Positions 1 to 8,818 of a stretch of 64,000 bases of DNA are shown here, piece by piece. The translations under genes were made by a program, and so were the position numbers. Within the stretch, counting starts at the first letter, position 1; each line of letters begins with the position of its first letter. The DNA is from Bacteroidetes bacterium GWF2_33_16 (GTDB lineage Bacteria > Bacteroidota > Bacteroidia > Bacteroidales > UBA12077). Under the pieces are notes generated by a model that did no database searches, was not told where the DNA came from, and saw nothing but the letters and a program-made list of their open reading frames with translations. The DNA is taken from positions 248,001 to 312,000 of the forward strand of contig MEOE01000013.1 of the NCBI GenBank assembly GCA_001768565.1, written 5' to 3'.

Positions 1-1782
1 GAAGTTAAGGTTAATAAAGATTATGCCCGCATAATTCCTGAACGTTGCATTGGATGCGGGAGTTGCACCTCTGTTTGTCCACAGGATGCAATTCGGTTTC
101 TCGACTCAAAAGAGCAAACCAAGAAACTTCTAAAAGAAAAAAGCAAAAAAGTAGCTGTTGTTGCACCAAGTATTTCAGGTGAATTTCATGATATTACTGA
201 CTATAGAAAATTTGTTCAGATGTTTAAGCAATTGGGCTTCGATCATATTAACGAGGTATCCTTTGGTGCTGATATAATTTCTCTCAAGTATGCTGAACTA
301 TTTACTAATTTTAAAGGAAAATACTATATATCAACCGCATGCCCAGTAGTTGTTTCCTATGTTCAGAAATTCCAACCTGAACTTCTAGGTAACCTTGTAC
401 CTCTTGTTTCGCCTATGATAGCAACTGCTAAAATTGTTCGAAAAATATACGGTAATGATACAAAAGTAATATATGTTGGGCCTTGTATCGAAAATAAAAA
501 TGAGGCTATGGATTTTTCAGATGATGGAAGAATTGATGCAGTACTTACTTTTATTGAACTCAGAGAGTTGTTCAATGAGTTTAACATTCACGAAAGCACC
601 CTCGAATACTCTGAGTTCGATACCCCTATTGGTTATAAAGGATCATTATTCCCTATATCCAATGGTTTACTGCAATCGGCCGATATTAGCGAAGATTTGC
701 TTACTGGAGAAGTAATAAATGCCGAAGGCAAATCAAATATGCTAAATGCAGTAAAACAGTTTTTCGAAGATACAGAAACCATAAAAAAACATTTTAACCT
801 TTATTATTGCGAAGGTTGTTTAATGGGACCAGGAACATCACGAAACGGTAAAAAATTTATTCGTCGTACCCGTGTTACCGATTATGCCAATAAACGATTA
901 AAAAGCTTTGATCACAAAATCTGGAAAAAGGAAATAGAAAAATACTGGGATCTCGATTATTCAAGAACATTTATTAATGATGATCAGCGTATAGAAACTC
1001 CCTCAGAAGAAAAAATTCAGGAAGTACTAAAAGCAATTGGCAAAGATACTGGAAATCCTGATTTGGGTTGTAATGCCTGTGGTTACAATTCGTGTCGAGA
1101 CTTTGCCATAGCAGTATCAAAAGGACTTGCAAAAACAGAAATGTGCCTTACTTATACATTAAAAAACAGACACGAATATATAAAGTCGTTGCGGTCGACA
1201 AACGAAAAACTGGCTCAAACCCAAAAAGCATTGCAAGATTCCGAGCAAGTTGCCCGTAAAGAGAAAGAAGCTGCGCAGGAAGCATCAGATATCATTAATA
1301 ATATGTTGCATAAATTGAATGCTGGTATTGTAATTATTGATAAAAACCTAAAAATTATCCAATCAAACAACAGTTTTGTTGAGATATTAGGTGAAGAAGC
1401 AAAAACAATTAACGAAGTGATTCCTCAACTTCTTGGTGCCGATTTAAAAACCTTAGTACCATTTAATATTTACAATCTGTTTAACAATGTTTTCTCAACC
1501 AACGAAAACATTCTGAATCGTGATATTTATATTGATGACCGTTTTTTAAACTTATCCATCTTTGTAATCAGAAAAGACAAAATCGTGGGAGCTGTTTTCC
1601 GTGATATGTACTCACCTGAAGTACGTAAAGAAGAGGTAATTAAGCGTGTAAATGACGTAATCGATAAAAACCTCGAGATGGTTCAGAAAATTGGATTCCT
1701 GCTTGGCGAGGGTGCTTCGGAAACAGAACAGATGATGAACTCAATAATAGAACTTTACAAAACATTCAAGAAAAAAGAATAA
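1..1782 (+). CDS. Sensory [FeFe] hydrogenase with PAS domain (HydS-like), 5' truncated
   Basis: The reading frame is open from base 1, so the start lies outside the window; 593 residues are visible. A ferredoxin motif CIGCGSCTSVCP is at residues 16-27. The H-cluster domain follows with variant motifs: TACP (cluster Cys 114), GPCIENKNE (Cys 162) and CEGCLMGP (Cys 270/273). A Cys-rich FeS domain (CNACGYNSC, Cys 357-382), a short coiled coil and a PAS-like domain (about 430-540) complete it. In catalytic enzymes the first motif is TSCCP; alanine at the proton-transfer cysteine is known for sensory HydS-type enzymes. It probably senses H2 or redox state rather than turning over H2 fast. It is followed 2 nt later by a PP2C-type phosphatase, a pairing that suggests signal output through protein dephosphorylation. 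Confidence 0.9.
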   Translation, partial: EVKVNKDYARIIPERCIGCGSCTSVCPQDAIRFLDSKEQTKKLLKEKSKKVAVVAPSISGEFHDITDYRKFVQMFKQLGFDHINEVSFGADIISLKYAELFTNFKGKYYISTACPVVVSYVQKFQPELLGNLVPLVSPMIATAKIVRKIYGNDTKVIYVGPCIENKNEAMDFSDDGRIDAVLTFIELRELFNEFNIHESTLEYSEFDTPIGYKGSLFPISNGLLQSADISEDLLTGEVINAEGKSNMLNAVKQFFEDTETIKKHFNLYYCEGCLMGPGTSRNGKKFIRRTRVTDYANKRLKSFDHKIWKKEIEKYWDLDYSRTFINDDQRIETPSEEKIQEVLKAIGKDTGNPDLGCNACGYNSCRDFAIAVSKGLAKTEMCLTYTLKNRHEYIKSLRSTNEKLAQTQKALQDSEQVARKEKEAAQEASDIINNMLHKLNAGIVIIDKNLKIIQSNNSFVEILGEEAKTINEVIPQLLGADLKTLVPFNIYNLFNNVFSTNENILNRDIYIDDRFLNLSIFVIRKDKIVGAVFRDMYSPEVRKEEVIKRVNDVIDKNLEMVQKIGFLLGEGASETEQMMNSIIELYKTFKKKE

Positions 1783-1784
1783 GT

Positions 1785-2969
1785 ATGGAGAACAGGTTCT
1801 ATATTGAGGTTGATTGCCAACAAAAAAACCACGAAGGGGAACGAATCTGTGGTGATGTTTTTCTTTCGGAACGAATAAAATCCGAAGGTCGAACAATTGT
1901 AGTTTTATCAGATGGTATGGGCCATGGAATTAAGGCAAATATGCTTGCTACACTCACAGCCACAATGGCTCTGAACTTCACAAAAGAACATAAGGATGTA
2001 AACCGCATTGCTGAAATAATAATGAACACGTTGCCTGTTTGTAGTCAGCGAAAGATTAGTTACTCCACATTTACGATTATTGATATTGAATCGACAGGCC
2101 GAACAACAATTCTTGAATACGACAACCCAAATACATTAATCTTTAGAGATAATAAAAAGTTCGATCCCGAATGGAAATGCATTATTTTGCAGAGTGATAA
2201 AAATGCAGGTAAAGAACTACGCAGTTGCACATTCGATGCCCAGATTGAAGACCGGCTTATTTTCTGTTCAGATGGAATAACGCAGTCTGGTTTGGGATCA
2301 GATAAGTATCCATTTGGCTGGGGGGTTGATAACCTGGAAGTTTTTGCAAAAAGACTAATCACCAATGATCCCAAATTATCGGCTTATAAACTTTCGGGTA
2401 AAATTGTAAATATTGCCTATCAGAACGATGGTTACCATGCCAAAGATGATTCGAGTTGTGGATTAATATATTTCCGCGAACCACGTAAACTATTAATTTG
2501 TACTGGCCCACCTTTCGAAGAAGACCGCGACAAACAACTGGCTGATGCTGTAAGGAACTTTGATGGCAAAAAAATTCTTTGCGGAGCAACTACCGGAGAT
2601 ATTATTGCCCGTGAACTGGATTTAAAAATTACTGATAGTTTCGAATTCGACGATCCCGACCTGCCTCCTATCTCATATATGCCAGGTATTGATTTAGTTA
2701 CCGAAGGGATATTAACACTAAGCAAGGTTTCGGAAATACTAAAAGTATATAACAACAATTACCAGCTTGGGAAAGGCCCTGCCGATCAAATTGTAAAATT
2801 GATAAAAGACAGTGATGAAATAAATTTTATTATTGGTACACGCATAAACATTGCACATCAGGATCCAAACCTGCCTGTTGAATTAGAAATTCGAAGAACC
2901 GTGGTAAAACGAATTGCCAAAACACTTGAGCAAAAATTTTTGAAAGAAGTAAGTTTGAAGTTTATATAA
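1785..2969 (+). CDS. SpoIIE/PP2C-type serine phosphatase, partner of the sensory hydrogenase
   Basis: 394 residues. The N-terminal two thirds is a PP2C/SpoIIE fold: the metal-binding DGMGHG is at residues 43-48, a second acidic motif CSDGITQSG is near 160, and a DD pair (AKDDSSCG) is near 215. The last ~170 residues form a separate domain (starting around LLICTGPPF) that I cannot name; it travels with this phosphatase type next to sensory [FeFe] hydrogenases. Only 2 nt separate it from the upstream sensor gene, so the two are cotranscribed and probably act in one pathway. The target phosphoprotein is not visible in the window. A hairpin terminator follows directly. Confidence 0.88.
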   Translation: MENRFYIEVDCQQKNHEGERICGDVFLSERIKSEGRTIVVLSDGMGHGIKANMLATLTATMALNFTKEHKDVNRIAEIIMNTLPVCSQRKISYSTFTIIDIESTGRTTILEYDNPNTLIFRDNKKFDPEWKCIILQSDKNAGKELRSCTFDAQIEDRLIFCSDGITQSGLGSDKYPFGWGVDNLEVFAKRLITNDPKLSAYKLSGKIVNIAYQNDGYHAKDDSSCGLIYFREPRKLLICTGPPFEEDRDKQLADAVRNFDGKKILCGATTGDIIARELDLKITDSFEFDDPDLPPISYMPGIDLVTEGILTLSKVSEILKVYNNNYQLGKGPADQIVKLIKDSDEINFIIGTRINIAHQDPNLPVELEIRRTVVKRIAKTLEQKFLKEVSLKFI

Positions 2970-2974
2970 AACAA

Positions 2975-2998
2975 AAAAGCATCCCGAGAGATGCTTTT
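2975..2998 (+). terminator. Rho-independent terminator after the sensor/phosphatase pair
   Basis: Perfect 9-bp stem AAAAGCATC / GATGCTTTT with a 6-nt CCGAGA loop, starting 5 nt after the phosphatase stop codon and ending in a T run. Confidence 0.8.
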
Positions 2999-3063
2999 CA
3001 TGTTGGATAATCAATATATAATTACCCTAAATTAACCCTAAATTTTAATAGTATTTAGATATT

Positions 3064-3120
3064 AGATTTTAGACTTGAGACAAAAAATAGTTTTATCTAA
3101 AATCTTGTGTCTAAAAATCT
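3064..3120. repeat. Intergenic palindromic AT-rich tract
   Basis: AGATTTTAGAC (3064-3074) is answered by TCTAAAATCT (3096-3105) and GTCTAAAAATCT (3109-3120), giving alternative hairpins between the convergent phosphatase and nuoE-like genes. This style of tract is common between Bacteroidota genes. It may terminate the minus-strand hydrogenase transcript but has no strong T run. Confidence 0.4.
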
Positions 3121-3133
3121 TGACTCTAACTTT

Positions 3134-3622
3134 CTATTTATCGTTATATTCAGCTAAAATATCTTTTACTCCTTCGGGAGAAACTCTGCCATAGGTTTTT
3201 TCACCAACCAAAACCACAGGAGCTAATCCGCAGGCACCAACACAACGCAGGCAGCTTAATGAGAATTTACCATCTTCGGTTGTTTCGCCTACTTCAATAT
3301 TCAGTTGACGTTTAAACTCAGCTAGCACATTCTCGGCACCACGAACATAACATGCTGTACCAGTGCATATTGAAATCGGAAATTTACCTTTGGGTTTCAT
3401 GGTAAAAAATGAGTAGAATGTAACTACTCCATAAACCTTTGCAACCGACATTTCTAACTCCTGAGCAACAACTTCCTGAATTTCAGCTGGTAAATACCCA
3501 AAGTGTTCCTGAGTTTTGTGTAACACATTTATTAACTCACCTTGCTCGTTATTGAATGACTTACAAATCTCTTTGATTGTATTTAAGTCTTTTTCTTTTA
3601 CTTTAACTTTTATTCTTGACAT
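3134..3622 (-). CDS. NuoE-like [2Fe-2S] subunit of [FeFe] hydrogenase 1
   Basis: 162 residues, the usual length for the NuoE/HydC thioredoxin-like family. The four [2Fe-2S] ligands are present: Cys 86 and 91 in CTGTAC, Cys 127 and 131 in CVGAC. The N-terminal helical part (about 10-75) contains the family's TFYSFF stretch. It hands electrons between the NuoF-like flavin subunit and the ferredoxin chain of HydA. The start is supported by a GGAGG Shine-Dalgarno-like run 8-12 nt upstream. It is the last gene of the four-gene operon and lies 29 nt after hydA. It is the intact counterpart of the cysteine-free homologue at the operon's 5' end. Confidence 0.93.
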   Translation of the reverse strand: MSRIKVKVKEKDLNTIKEICKSFNNEQGELINVLHKTQEHFGYLPAEIQEVVAQELEMSVAKVYGVVTFYSFFTMKPKGKFPISICTGTACYVRGAENVLAEFKRQLNIEVGETTEDGKFSLSCLRCVGACGLAPVVLVGEKTYGRVSPEGVKDILAEYNDK

Positions 3623-3651
3623 TGATTTTTTCCTCCAATTTAGATTTCAAA

Positions 3652-5427
3652 CTAGCTGATTTCAATTTTTCCGCTCTTGTCGAAATAATGAGTATGCAGC
3701 AGATGGTGAGCTTTTTCGCTCATTGGTTTACCAAGGAATTCCTCATATAATTTAATGATATAAGGATTTTCGTGTGATTTACGAAGAACTTTAGCTTCAT
3801 CTTCAGCAAAAATTGCTTTGGTACGAGCTTTAAGAATACTTGAATCACTATGGTGTAATGGTTGTCCTCCACCACCAATACAACCTCCAGGACAAGCCAT
3901 TATCTCAATTGCATGGAACTCCGATTTGCCTGCTTTTATGTCTTCAAGCAATTTACGGGCATTTCCCAATCCATGTGCAATACCAATATTAATAGGAGTG
4001 CCATTGAAATCAATTGTTGCTTTTCTTATAGATTCCATACCACGAAGTTGTTCAAATTCAACTCTTTCCAATTTTTTACCAGTTTGTAATTCGTAAGCAG
4101 TGCGAACTGCAGCTTCAATCACACCACCGGTAACACCAAAGATTACAGCAGCACCTGTCGATTCGCCAAGTGGTTTATCGAAATCTTCATCTGGTAATGA
4201 TTTAAAATCAAGGTTTGCCTGTTTAATTAGATGAGCTAATTCGCGTGTTGATAGTGAAAAATCAACATCAGGATTTCCATCTACTTTAAACTCATCGCGT
4301 TGAGCTTCGTATTTTTTAGCTAAACATGGCATTATAGATATTACGACTAAATCTTCGCGTTTCACTTTAATTTTATCGGCAAAATACGTTTTTGCAATTG
4401 CACCGAACATTTGCTGTGGAGAACGTGCTGTTGATGGAATTTCCTTCATATCAGGGAAGTTATGTTCGAAGAAATTAACCCATGCAGGACAGCAAGATGT
4501 AAGTATTGGTAATTTTACTTCTTTATCACCATTTAAGTGTTTTGTTAACCGGCCTAATAATTCTGTACCTTCTTCCATGATGGTTAAGTCGGCAGCAAAA
4601 TCGGTATCGAATACATAATTAAAACCTAAACGGCGCAATGCAGCAACCATTTTACCTGTAACCAATGTTCCTGGTTTTAATCCAAATTCTTCACCTAAAG
4701 CAGCACGAACAGCAGGAGCTGTTTGTACGATAACAGTTTTTGTAGGATCTGAAAGTGCATTAATAACCTCTCTTGTATGGTCTTTTTCTGTTAATGCACC
4801 TGTTGGGCAAACAGCTACACACTGACCACAATATGTACAAGTTGAATCTTCGATATCCATTTCGAAAGCAGGTCCAACAGCAGCTTCAAATCCACGTTTG
4901 AAGGCTGATAATGCGCCTACTGTCTGGAAATCGTTACACATCATTTCGCAACGACGACACATGATACATTTATCAAGTTCGCGGATTAATGAAGGTGAAA
5001 AATCCATTTTGTAAGTAGACATTGCAGCATACTCCTGTCCTGGTATTTCTCTTATTCCTAACTTAACAGCCATATCCTGTAATTCGCAATTACCAGATTT
5101 TGCGCATGTTAGACAATCTTTAGGGTGATCAGAAAGAATAAACTCCATAACCGTTCGTCGGGCATTGATAACTCGAATTGAGTGCGTATTAACTACCATT
5201 CCTTCTGCACAATCAGTAGAGCAAGATGGAGCAAGATTTCTTCTTCCCTCAACTTCAACTACGCAAATACGGCAACCACCTGGTTTATTTTCAATACCAA
5301 GGTCTTCAAGATTCATGTAACAAAGCACGGGGATATCTATTCCTAATTGTTTTGCTGCTTTATAGATTGTAGTCCCTTTTTCTACTTCTATAAGCTTGTT
5401 ATCTATCGTTAATTTTACTTTTTCCAT
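3652..5427 (-). CDS. hydA: [FeFe] hydrogenase catalytic subunit HydA (hydrogenase 1)
   Basis: 591 residues. In order: plant-type [2Fe-2S] (Cys 36, 52, 55, 69), His-Cys [4Fe-4S] (HPKDCLTCAKSGNC, 101-114), two [4Fe-4S] motifs (154-164 and 197-207), the H-cluster domain with TSCCPAW (Cys 312/313), MPC (Cys 368) and ACPGGC (Cys 512/516), and a C-terminal small-subunit tail. All canonical H-cluster cysteines, including the proton-shuttle Cys 312, are present, so it should be catalytically competent. With the NuoF- and NuoE-like partners it matches NAD-linked, possibly electron-bifurcating, group A3-type enzymes. The HydE, HydF and HydG maturases it needs are not in the window. Confidence 0.95.
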   Translation of the reverse strand: MEKVKLTIDNKLIEVEKGTTIYKAAKQLGIDIPVLCYMNLEDLGIENKPGGCRICVVEVEGRRNLAPSCSTDCAEGMVVNTHSIRVINARRTVMEFILSDHPKDCLTCAKSGNCELQDMAVKLGIREIPGQEYAAMSTYKMDFSPSLIRELDKCIMCRRCEMMCNDFQTVGALSAFKRGFEAAVGPAFEMDIEDSTCTYCGQCVAVCPTGALTEKDHTREVINALSDPTKTVIVQTAPAVRAALGEEFGLKPGTLVTGKMVAALRRLGFNYVFDTDFAADLTIMEEGTELLGRLTKHLNGDKEVKLPILTSCCPAWVNFFEHNFPDMKEIPSTARSPQQMFGAIAKTYFADKIKVKREDLVVISIMPCLAKKYEAQRDEFKVDGNPDVDFSLSTRELAHLIKQANLDFKSLPDEDFDKPLGESTGAAVIFGVTGGVIEAAVRTAYELQTGKKLERVEFEQLRGMESIRKATIDFNGTPINIGIAHGLGNARKLLEDIKAGKSEFHAIEIMACPGGCIGGGGQPLHHSDSSILKARTKAIFAEDEAKVLRKSHENPYIIKLYEEFLGKPMSEKAHHLLHTHYFDKSGKIEIS

Positions 5428-5441
5428 TGTACAAGTAATTA

Positions 5442-6908
5442 TTATTTAATAATGATTGCGTCGAATTTACATCTCTCCATACAAGCACCGCATTTAATAC
5501 ATGTTTCTGAGTTTATAAGATGAGCTTCTTTCTTTTCACCAGTAATTGCTCCAACCGGACAAACACGCGCACATGCAGTACAGCCAACACAATTTTCGGC
5601 AATAATGAAATATTTCATTAAATCTTTGCATTCACCTGCAGGACATTTATGATCTTTAACGTGAGCAAGATATTCATCGTAGAAATTATCTAATGTCGAT
5701 AGAACAGGGTTTGGAGATGTTTGTCCCAAGCCGCAAAGCGATGTATCTTTAATTACATTACTCATGTTTCTTAATCTCTGAAGATCATCCATTGTACCCT
5801 GACCTTTGGTAATTCTTTCCAACAATTCAAATAATCGTTTATTACCAATACGACAAGGAGAACATTTTCCACAGGATTCTTCGACAGTAAAATCGAGATA
5901 GAATTTTGCTACAGAAACCATACAGTTGTCTTCATCCATAACAATCATACCACCTGAACCCATCATAGAGCCAGCAGCAACAAGATTATCAAAGTCAATT
6001 GGTGTATCGAGATGTTTTTCAGTTAAGCAACCACCCGATGGGCCACCAGTCTGAACAGCCTTGAATTTCTTTCCATTTTGTATTCCTCCGCCGATTTCGA
6101 AGATAACTTCGCGCAATGTAGTACCCATAGGCACTTCAACCAAACCAACATTATTAACTTTTCCGGCAAGAGCAAATACTTTTGTACCTTTTGATTTCTC
6201 GGTTCCTATTTTGTTAAACCAGCTCGCTCCTTTTCTAATAATAATTGGAACAGAAGCATAGGTCTCTACATTATTTACGTTAGTTGGTTTTCCAAGATAT
6301 CCTTTTTCAGCAGGAAATGGAGGTTTAATTGTAGGCTCACCGCGTAAACCCTCCATTGAATGTATTAATGATGTTTCTTCGCCGCAAACAAATGCTCCGG
6401 CACCATATCGTAGCTCAATATCGAAATCGAATTTACTACCAAATATATTTTTACCTAACAAACCAACTTCTCGAGCCTGATCGATTGCAATTTTTAATCT
6501 TTTAATTGCAAGAGGATATTCAGCACGTATATAAATCAATCCCTTTGTAGCACCAATAGAGTAACCACAGATTGCCATTGCCTCCAATACTGCATGTGGA
6601 TCACCTTCAAGAACTGAACGATCCATAAATGCACCAGGATCTCCTTCGTCGGCATTACAAACTACATACTTCTGATCGGCATGATTTTTCGATGCAATTT
6701 CCCACTTTAATCCAGCAGGAAATCCACCTCCTCCGCGACCTCTTAATCCGGAATCTTTAATTTCTTTAATAACATCCTGGGGAGTCATTTCGGTAATGCA
6801 TTTTCCTAATGCCATATATCCGTCTCGTGCAATATAATCCTCTATATTCTCAGGATCTATAACTCCACAATTATTAAGTGCTATTCTAATTTGTTTATAT
6901 TTTGTCAT
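5442..6908 (-). CDS. hydB: NuoF-like NAD/FMN subunit HydB with C-terminal ferredoxin domain (hydrogenase 1)
   Basis: 488 residues from the ATG at 6908, which follows a good GGAGG ribosome-binding run; a TTG 15 nt upstream is also in frame but is less likely. The NuoF core carries the glycine-rich NADH-binding [11 protein letters not shown] and the FMN region. The N3 cluster motif SCGKCSPCR is near 350 and its fourth ligand (SLCGLGQ) near 395. The C-terminus adds a two-cluster ferredoxin ([12 protein letters not shown] and [11 protein letters not shown]). It lacks the N-terminal thioredoxin-like domain found in many HydB proteins; a separate small gene upstream encodes a degenerate version. 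It oxidises or reduces NAD(H) for HydA. Confidence 0.94.
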   Translation of the reverse strand: MTKYKQIRIALNNCGVIDPENIEDYIARDGYMALGKCITEMTPQDVIKEIKDSGLRGRGGGGFPAGLKWEIASKNHADQKYVVCNADEGDPGAFMDRSVLEGDPHAVLEAMAICGYSIGATKGLIYIRAEYPLAIKRLKIAIDQAREVGLLGKNIFGSKFDFDIELRYGAGAFVCGEETSLIHSMEGLRGEPTIKPPFPAEKGYLGKPTNVNNVETYASVPIIIRKGASWFNKIGTEKSKGTKVFALAGKVNNVGLVEVPMGTTLREVIFEIGGGIQNGKKFKAVQTGGPSGGCLTEKHLDTPIDFDNLVAAGSMMGSGGMIVMDEDNCMVSVAKFYLDFTVEESCGKCSPCRIGNKRLFELLERITKGQGTMDDLQRLRNMSNVIKDTSLCGLGQTSPNPVLSTLDNFYDEYLAHVKDHKCPAGECKDLMKYFIIAENCVGCTACARVCPVGAITGEKKEAHLINSETCIKCGACMERCKFDAIIIK

Positions 6909-6926
6909 TTTTGTTTCCTCCAATTT

Positions 6927-7322
6927 TTAATTATCGATTGTATGATAATTAACAGGTATAATTCCTTCGACAAGTTCATCGCGTTTTATGTACTTTTCGA
7001 TTATCTCATCAGCTTTTTGCACATTCACAAATCCAAATACTACTGGATCTTTCCCGGGTTTTTTCACCTCAATGGTAGGTTCTGCATAACTATATCCCAT
7101 ATCGCCAGTTTGAGATACATTCGCTTCGATGTTTCTTTTTTCCAACGCTTCAACTAAAAAATCTATAACAGCTTTGGCTCCTGAAGCTATTCCGCTGGTA
7201 CCCATGCCAACCTTAATCTGAATTATACTCTCAGCGTTGTCGGCACTGTCAGCAAGGGCTTGTTTCGACTGCAACTCGTCGCGCAATTTTACAAGATCTG
7301 CTAATGTTTTGATTTTTGTCAT
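6927..7322 (-). CDS. Thioredoxin-like ferredoxin homologue lacking all cysteines
   Basis: 131 residues, first gene of the hydrogenase 1 operon and 18 nt from hydB. The fold signature of the small (2Fe-2S) thioredoxin-like hydrogenase subunits is clear: VGMGT-GIASGA near 38-49 and QTG-MGY-YAEPTIEV near 71-86. The positions where the family carries cluster cysteines read Ser 43, Asp 74 and Ser 78, and the protein contains no cysteine at all. It therefore cannot bind a cluster by cysteine ligation. I infer a structural or assembly role, perhaps filling the place of the N-terminal domain missing from HydB. The same operon has a NuoE-like protein with all ligands. Confidence 0.85.
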   Translation of the reverse strand: MTKIKTLADLVKLRDELQSKQALADSADNAESIIQIKVGMGTSGIASGAKAVIDFLVEALEKRNIEANVSQTGDMGYSYAEPTIEVKKPGKDPVVFGFVNVQKADEIIEKYIKRDELVEGIIPVNYHTIDN

Positions 7323-7510
7323 ATCTTTTTTCTTATTTATTGATTGTCATTTTTTTTGAGTCGCAAAAATATCTTAACGTAATTAATTATTCCTATTTAT
7401 AAAGATGTTTAAGAACTATAATGCTTAAAAACACGAAAACATAAATTACGGATTATTAGTTTTAAATACAATAGCTTATTTAAAATCTATTAACAAATTT
7501 AAATTCACTA

Positions 7511-7518
7511 CAAAGATA
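7511..7518 (-). promoter_or_regulatory. Candidate -7 promoter element of the hydrogenase 1 operon
   Basis: The minus strand reads TATCTTTG, an exact match to the Bacteroidota TAnnTTTG -7 consensus. A clear -33 TTG is absent at the right distance; the Rex-like sites occupy that position. Confidence 0.5.
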
Positions 7519-7527
7519 AATACTTTT

Positions 7528-7562
7528 TTGTTACATTTTTCACACTGTTATATTTTTCACAA
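7528..7562. promoter_or_regulatory. Tandem Rex-like operator, hydrogenase 1
   Basis: Two abutting 18-bp imperfect inverted repeats share one base at 7545. On the minus strand they read TTGTGA-N6-TAACAG and GTGTGA-N6-TAACAA; each has one perfect Rex half-site (TTGTGA or TAACAA) and one half-site with a single mismatch. They sit immediately upstream of the -7 element, where a bound repressor would block RNA polymerase. rex is 6 kb away on the same strand. Confidence 0.6.
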
Positions 7563-7659
7563 TCAAATGCTCTTAAACATATACAAGCTTTATGTTTAAT
7601 GCCTGATTATATGGAATTTAACCAAAATAAAATAAGGATATGTTATAAAACTTATTTAG

Positions 7660-8310
7660 TTATTTGGAATTAATCTGACTCGAAATCCAATTATACCATT
7701 GTTCCATATTTGTATTTTGAGTACATGAGACTTCAAAAAGAGTAACCTTGCCATTCACATTATTAAGGTCTTTTAGAAAGTTTTTCATATTAAAATTGGT
7801 GTACTGTATCAAATCTGTTTTATTTAAAATAATTACTTTTGCTTCTCTAAAAAGCATCGGGTATTTAATAGGCTTATCATCTCCCTCAGTTGTACTAACC
7901 AATGCTAATTTAAATGATTCTCCCAAATCGAAATGCGAAGGACATACCAAATTACCTACATTCTCAACAAAAAGCACATCTAAATTTTTTAAATCAAATT
8001 CTGGTAATGCTTTTGAAATACTATGAGAATCAAGATGGCACCCGCCTTCGGTATTAATTACTACAATCGGTATATCGTGCTTTTTTAATCGCTGCGCATC
8101 TCTGTCTGTAGTTATATCTCCTTCAATTACTCCTATCCTGAATTTATTACGCAAATTTTCAATTGTTTTATCCAATAATGTTGTTTTGCCAGCACCTGGT
8201 GAGCTTATTAAATTAACCATTAGAACTTTTTTTTCTTGTAATAAAGTCCTTATTTCATTAGCCTTGTTCTGATTCCTATCAAGAACATTTTTCATAATCT
8301 TTATTTCCAT
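7660..8310 (-). CDS. hypB: Hydrogenase nickel-insertion GTPase HypB
   Basis: 216 residues, the size of HypB forms without the N-terminal His-rich or CxxCGC metal segment. The P-loop SSPGAGKTTLL (about 37-47), the EGDITTDRDAQR switch, the metal-site CHLDS (usually CHLDA) and the conserved ENVGNLVCPSHFDLGE are present, followed by the NKTDL base-recognition motif. It dimerises on GTP and Ni/Zn binding and, with HypA, loads nickel into the [NiFe] large subunit. It is the last gene of the rex-hyp operon, 23 nt after hypA. Its client must be the membrane hydrogenase at 18553-19746, the only [NiFe] large subunit here. Confidence 0.95.
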   Translation of the reverse strand: MEIKIMKNVLDRNQNKANEIRTLLQEKKVLMVNLISSPGAGKTTLLDKTIENLRNKFRIGVIEGDITTDRDAQRLKKHDIPIVVINTEGGCHLDSHSISKALPEFDLKNLDVLFVENVGNLVCPSHFDLGESFKLALVSTTEGDDKPIKYPMLFREAKVIILNKTDLIQYTNFNMKNFLKDLNNVNGKVTLFEVSCTQNTNMEQWYNWISSQINSK

Positions 8311-8333
8311 ATATAGATAGTTTTTTGGGTTAA

Positions 8334-8771
8334 TTATTTTTCGTTATTTACCAATCGTTGTTGCTTACTTATCTTTGGCCTTTTAGGCACAATTGAAGCC
8401 TGCTCACTGTAACTGTTTTCTGCTGGTTTTTTTTCTCCTTCAATACTTTCAATAAAGGTTTCTCGTCCCTGAATAAGTTCCAAATCATTTGATCCACAGT
8501 ATGGGCAAACAAAAATCAAATCATCAATTTCAGTTTCTTCTTTGCATTTTTTGCATACAAATTTAACAGGCAAGATTTCTAGTCTCAATTTAGCATCTTT
8601 TGCAATTGTACCTTTTACAGCACTTTCAAAAACAAATTGAAAAACATCAGGTACAATCATAATCATTTTCCCAAACAAGATATTTACCCTGGTTACTTTC
8701 TTTAGATTTTCCGATACAGCAACTTTAATTACTATCTCAACAAGTTCTTCTGCTATTTTTAGTTCGTGCAT
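8334..8771 (-). CDS. hypA: Hydrogenase nickel metallochaperone HypA
   Basis: 145 residues. The N-terminal MHELKIAEELVE carries the nickel-binding Met-His, and the zinc finger CKKC...CPYC is near 73-97. Typical HypA ends about 113-118 residues; this one has a ~30-residue polar, lysine-rich tail (from about GEKKPAENS) of unknown role. It passes nickel to the large subunit with HypB. It lies between hypE and hypB in the same operon. Confidence 0.93.
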   Translation of the reverse strand: MHELKIAEELVEIVIKVAVSENLKKVTRVNILFGKMIMIVPDVFQFVFESAVKGTIAKDAKLRLEILPVKFVCKKCKEETEIDDLIFVCPYCGSNDLELIQGRETFIESIEGEKKPAENSYSEQASIVPKRPKISKQQRLVNNEK

Positions 8772-8818
8772 ATCTTATAAGTTTCGCGTTTCACATTTCA
8801 AATTTCAAGTTTTCATTC

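Larger units (their letters stand above)
7323..7659. other. 337-bp gap upstream of the hydrogenase 1 operon
   Basis: No open reading frame of note. It holds a minus-strand -7 element at 7511-7518 and a tandem Rex-like operator at 7528-7562, both listed separately. The ~180 nt between the predicted start site and the first gene would form a long untranslated leader in which I see no strong structure. The part next to hypB (7563-7659) is AT-rich without a clear terminator hairpin. Confidence 0.6.

Noticed and set aside
2359..2758. Minus-strand frames of 76-108 residues inside the phosphatase gene
   Set aside because: They run antisense through a well-conserved coding region and show no recognisable protein signature.
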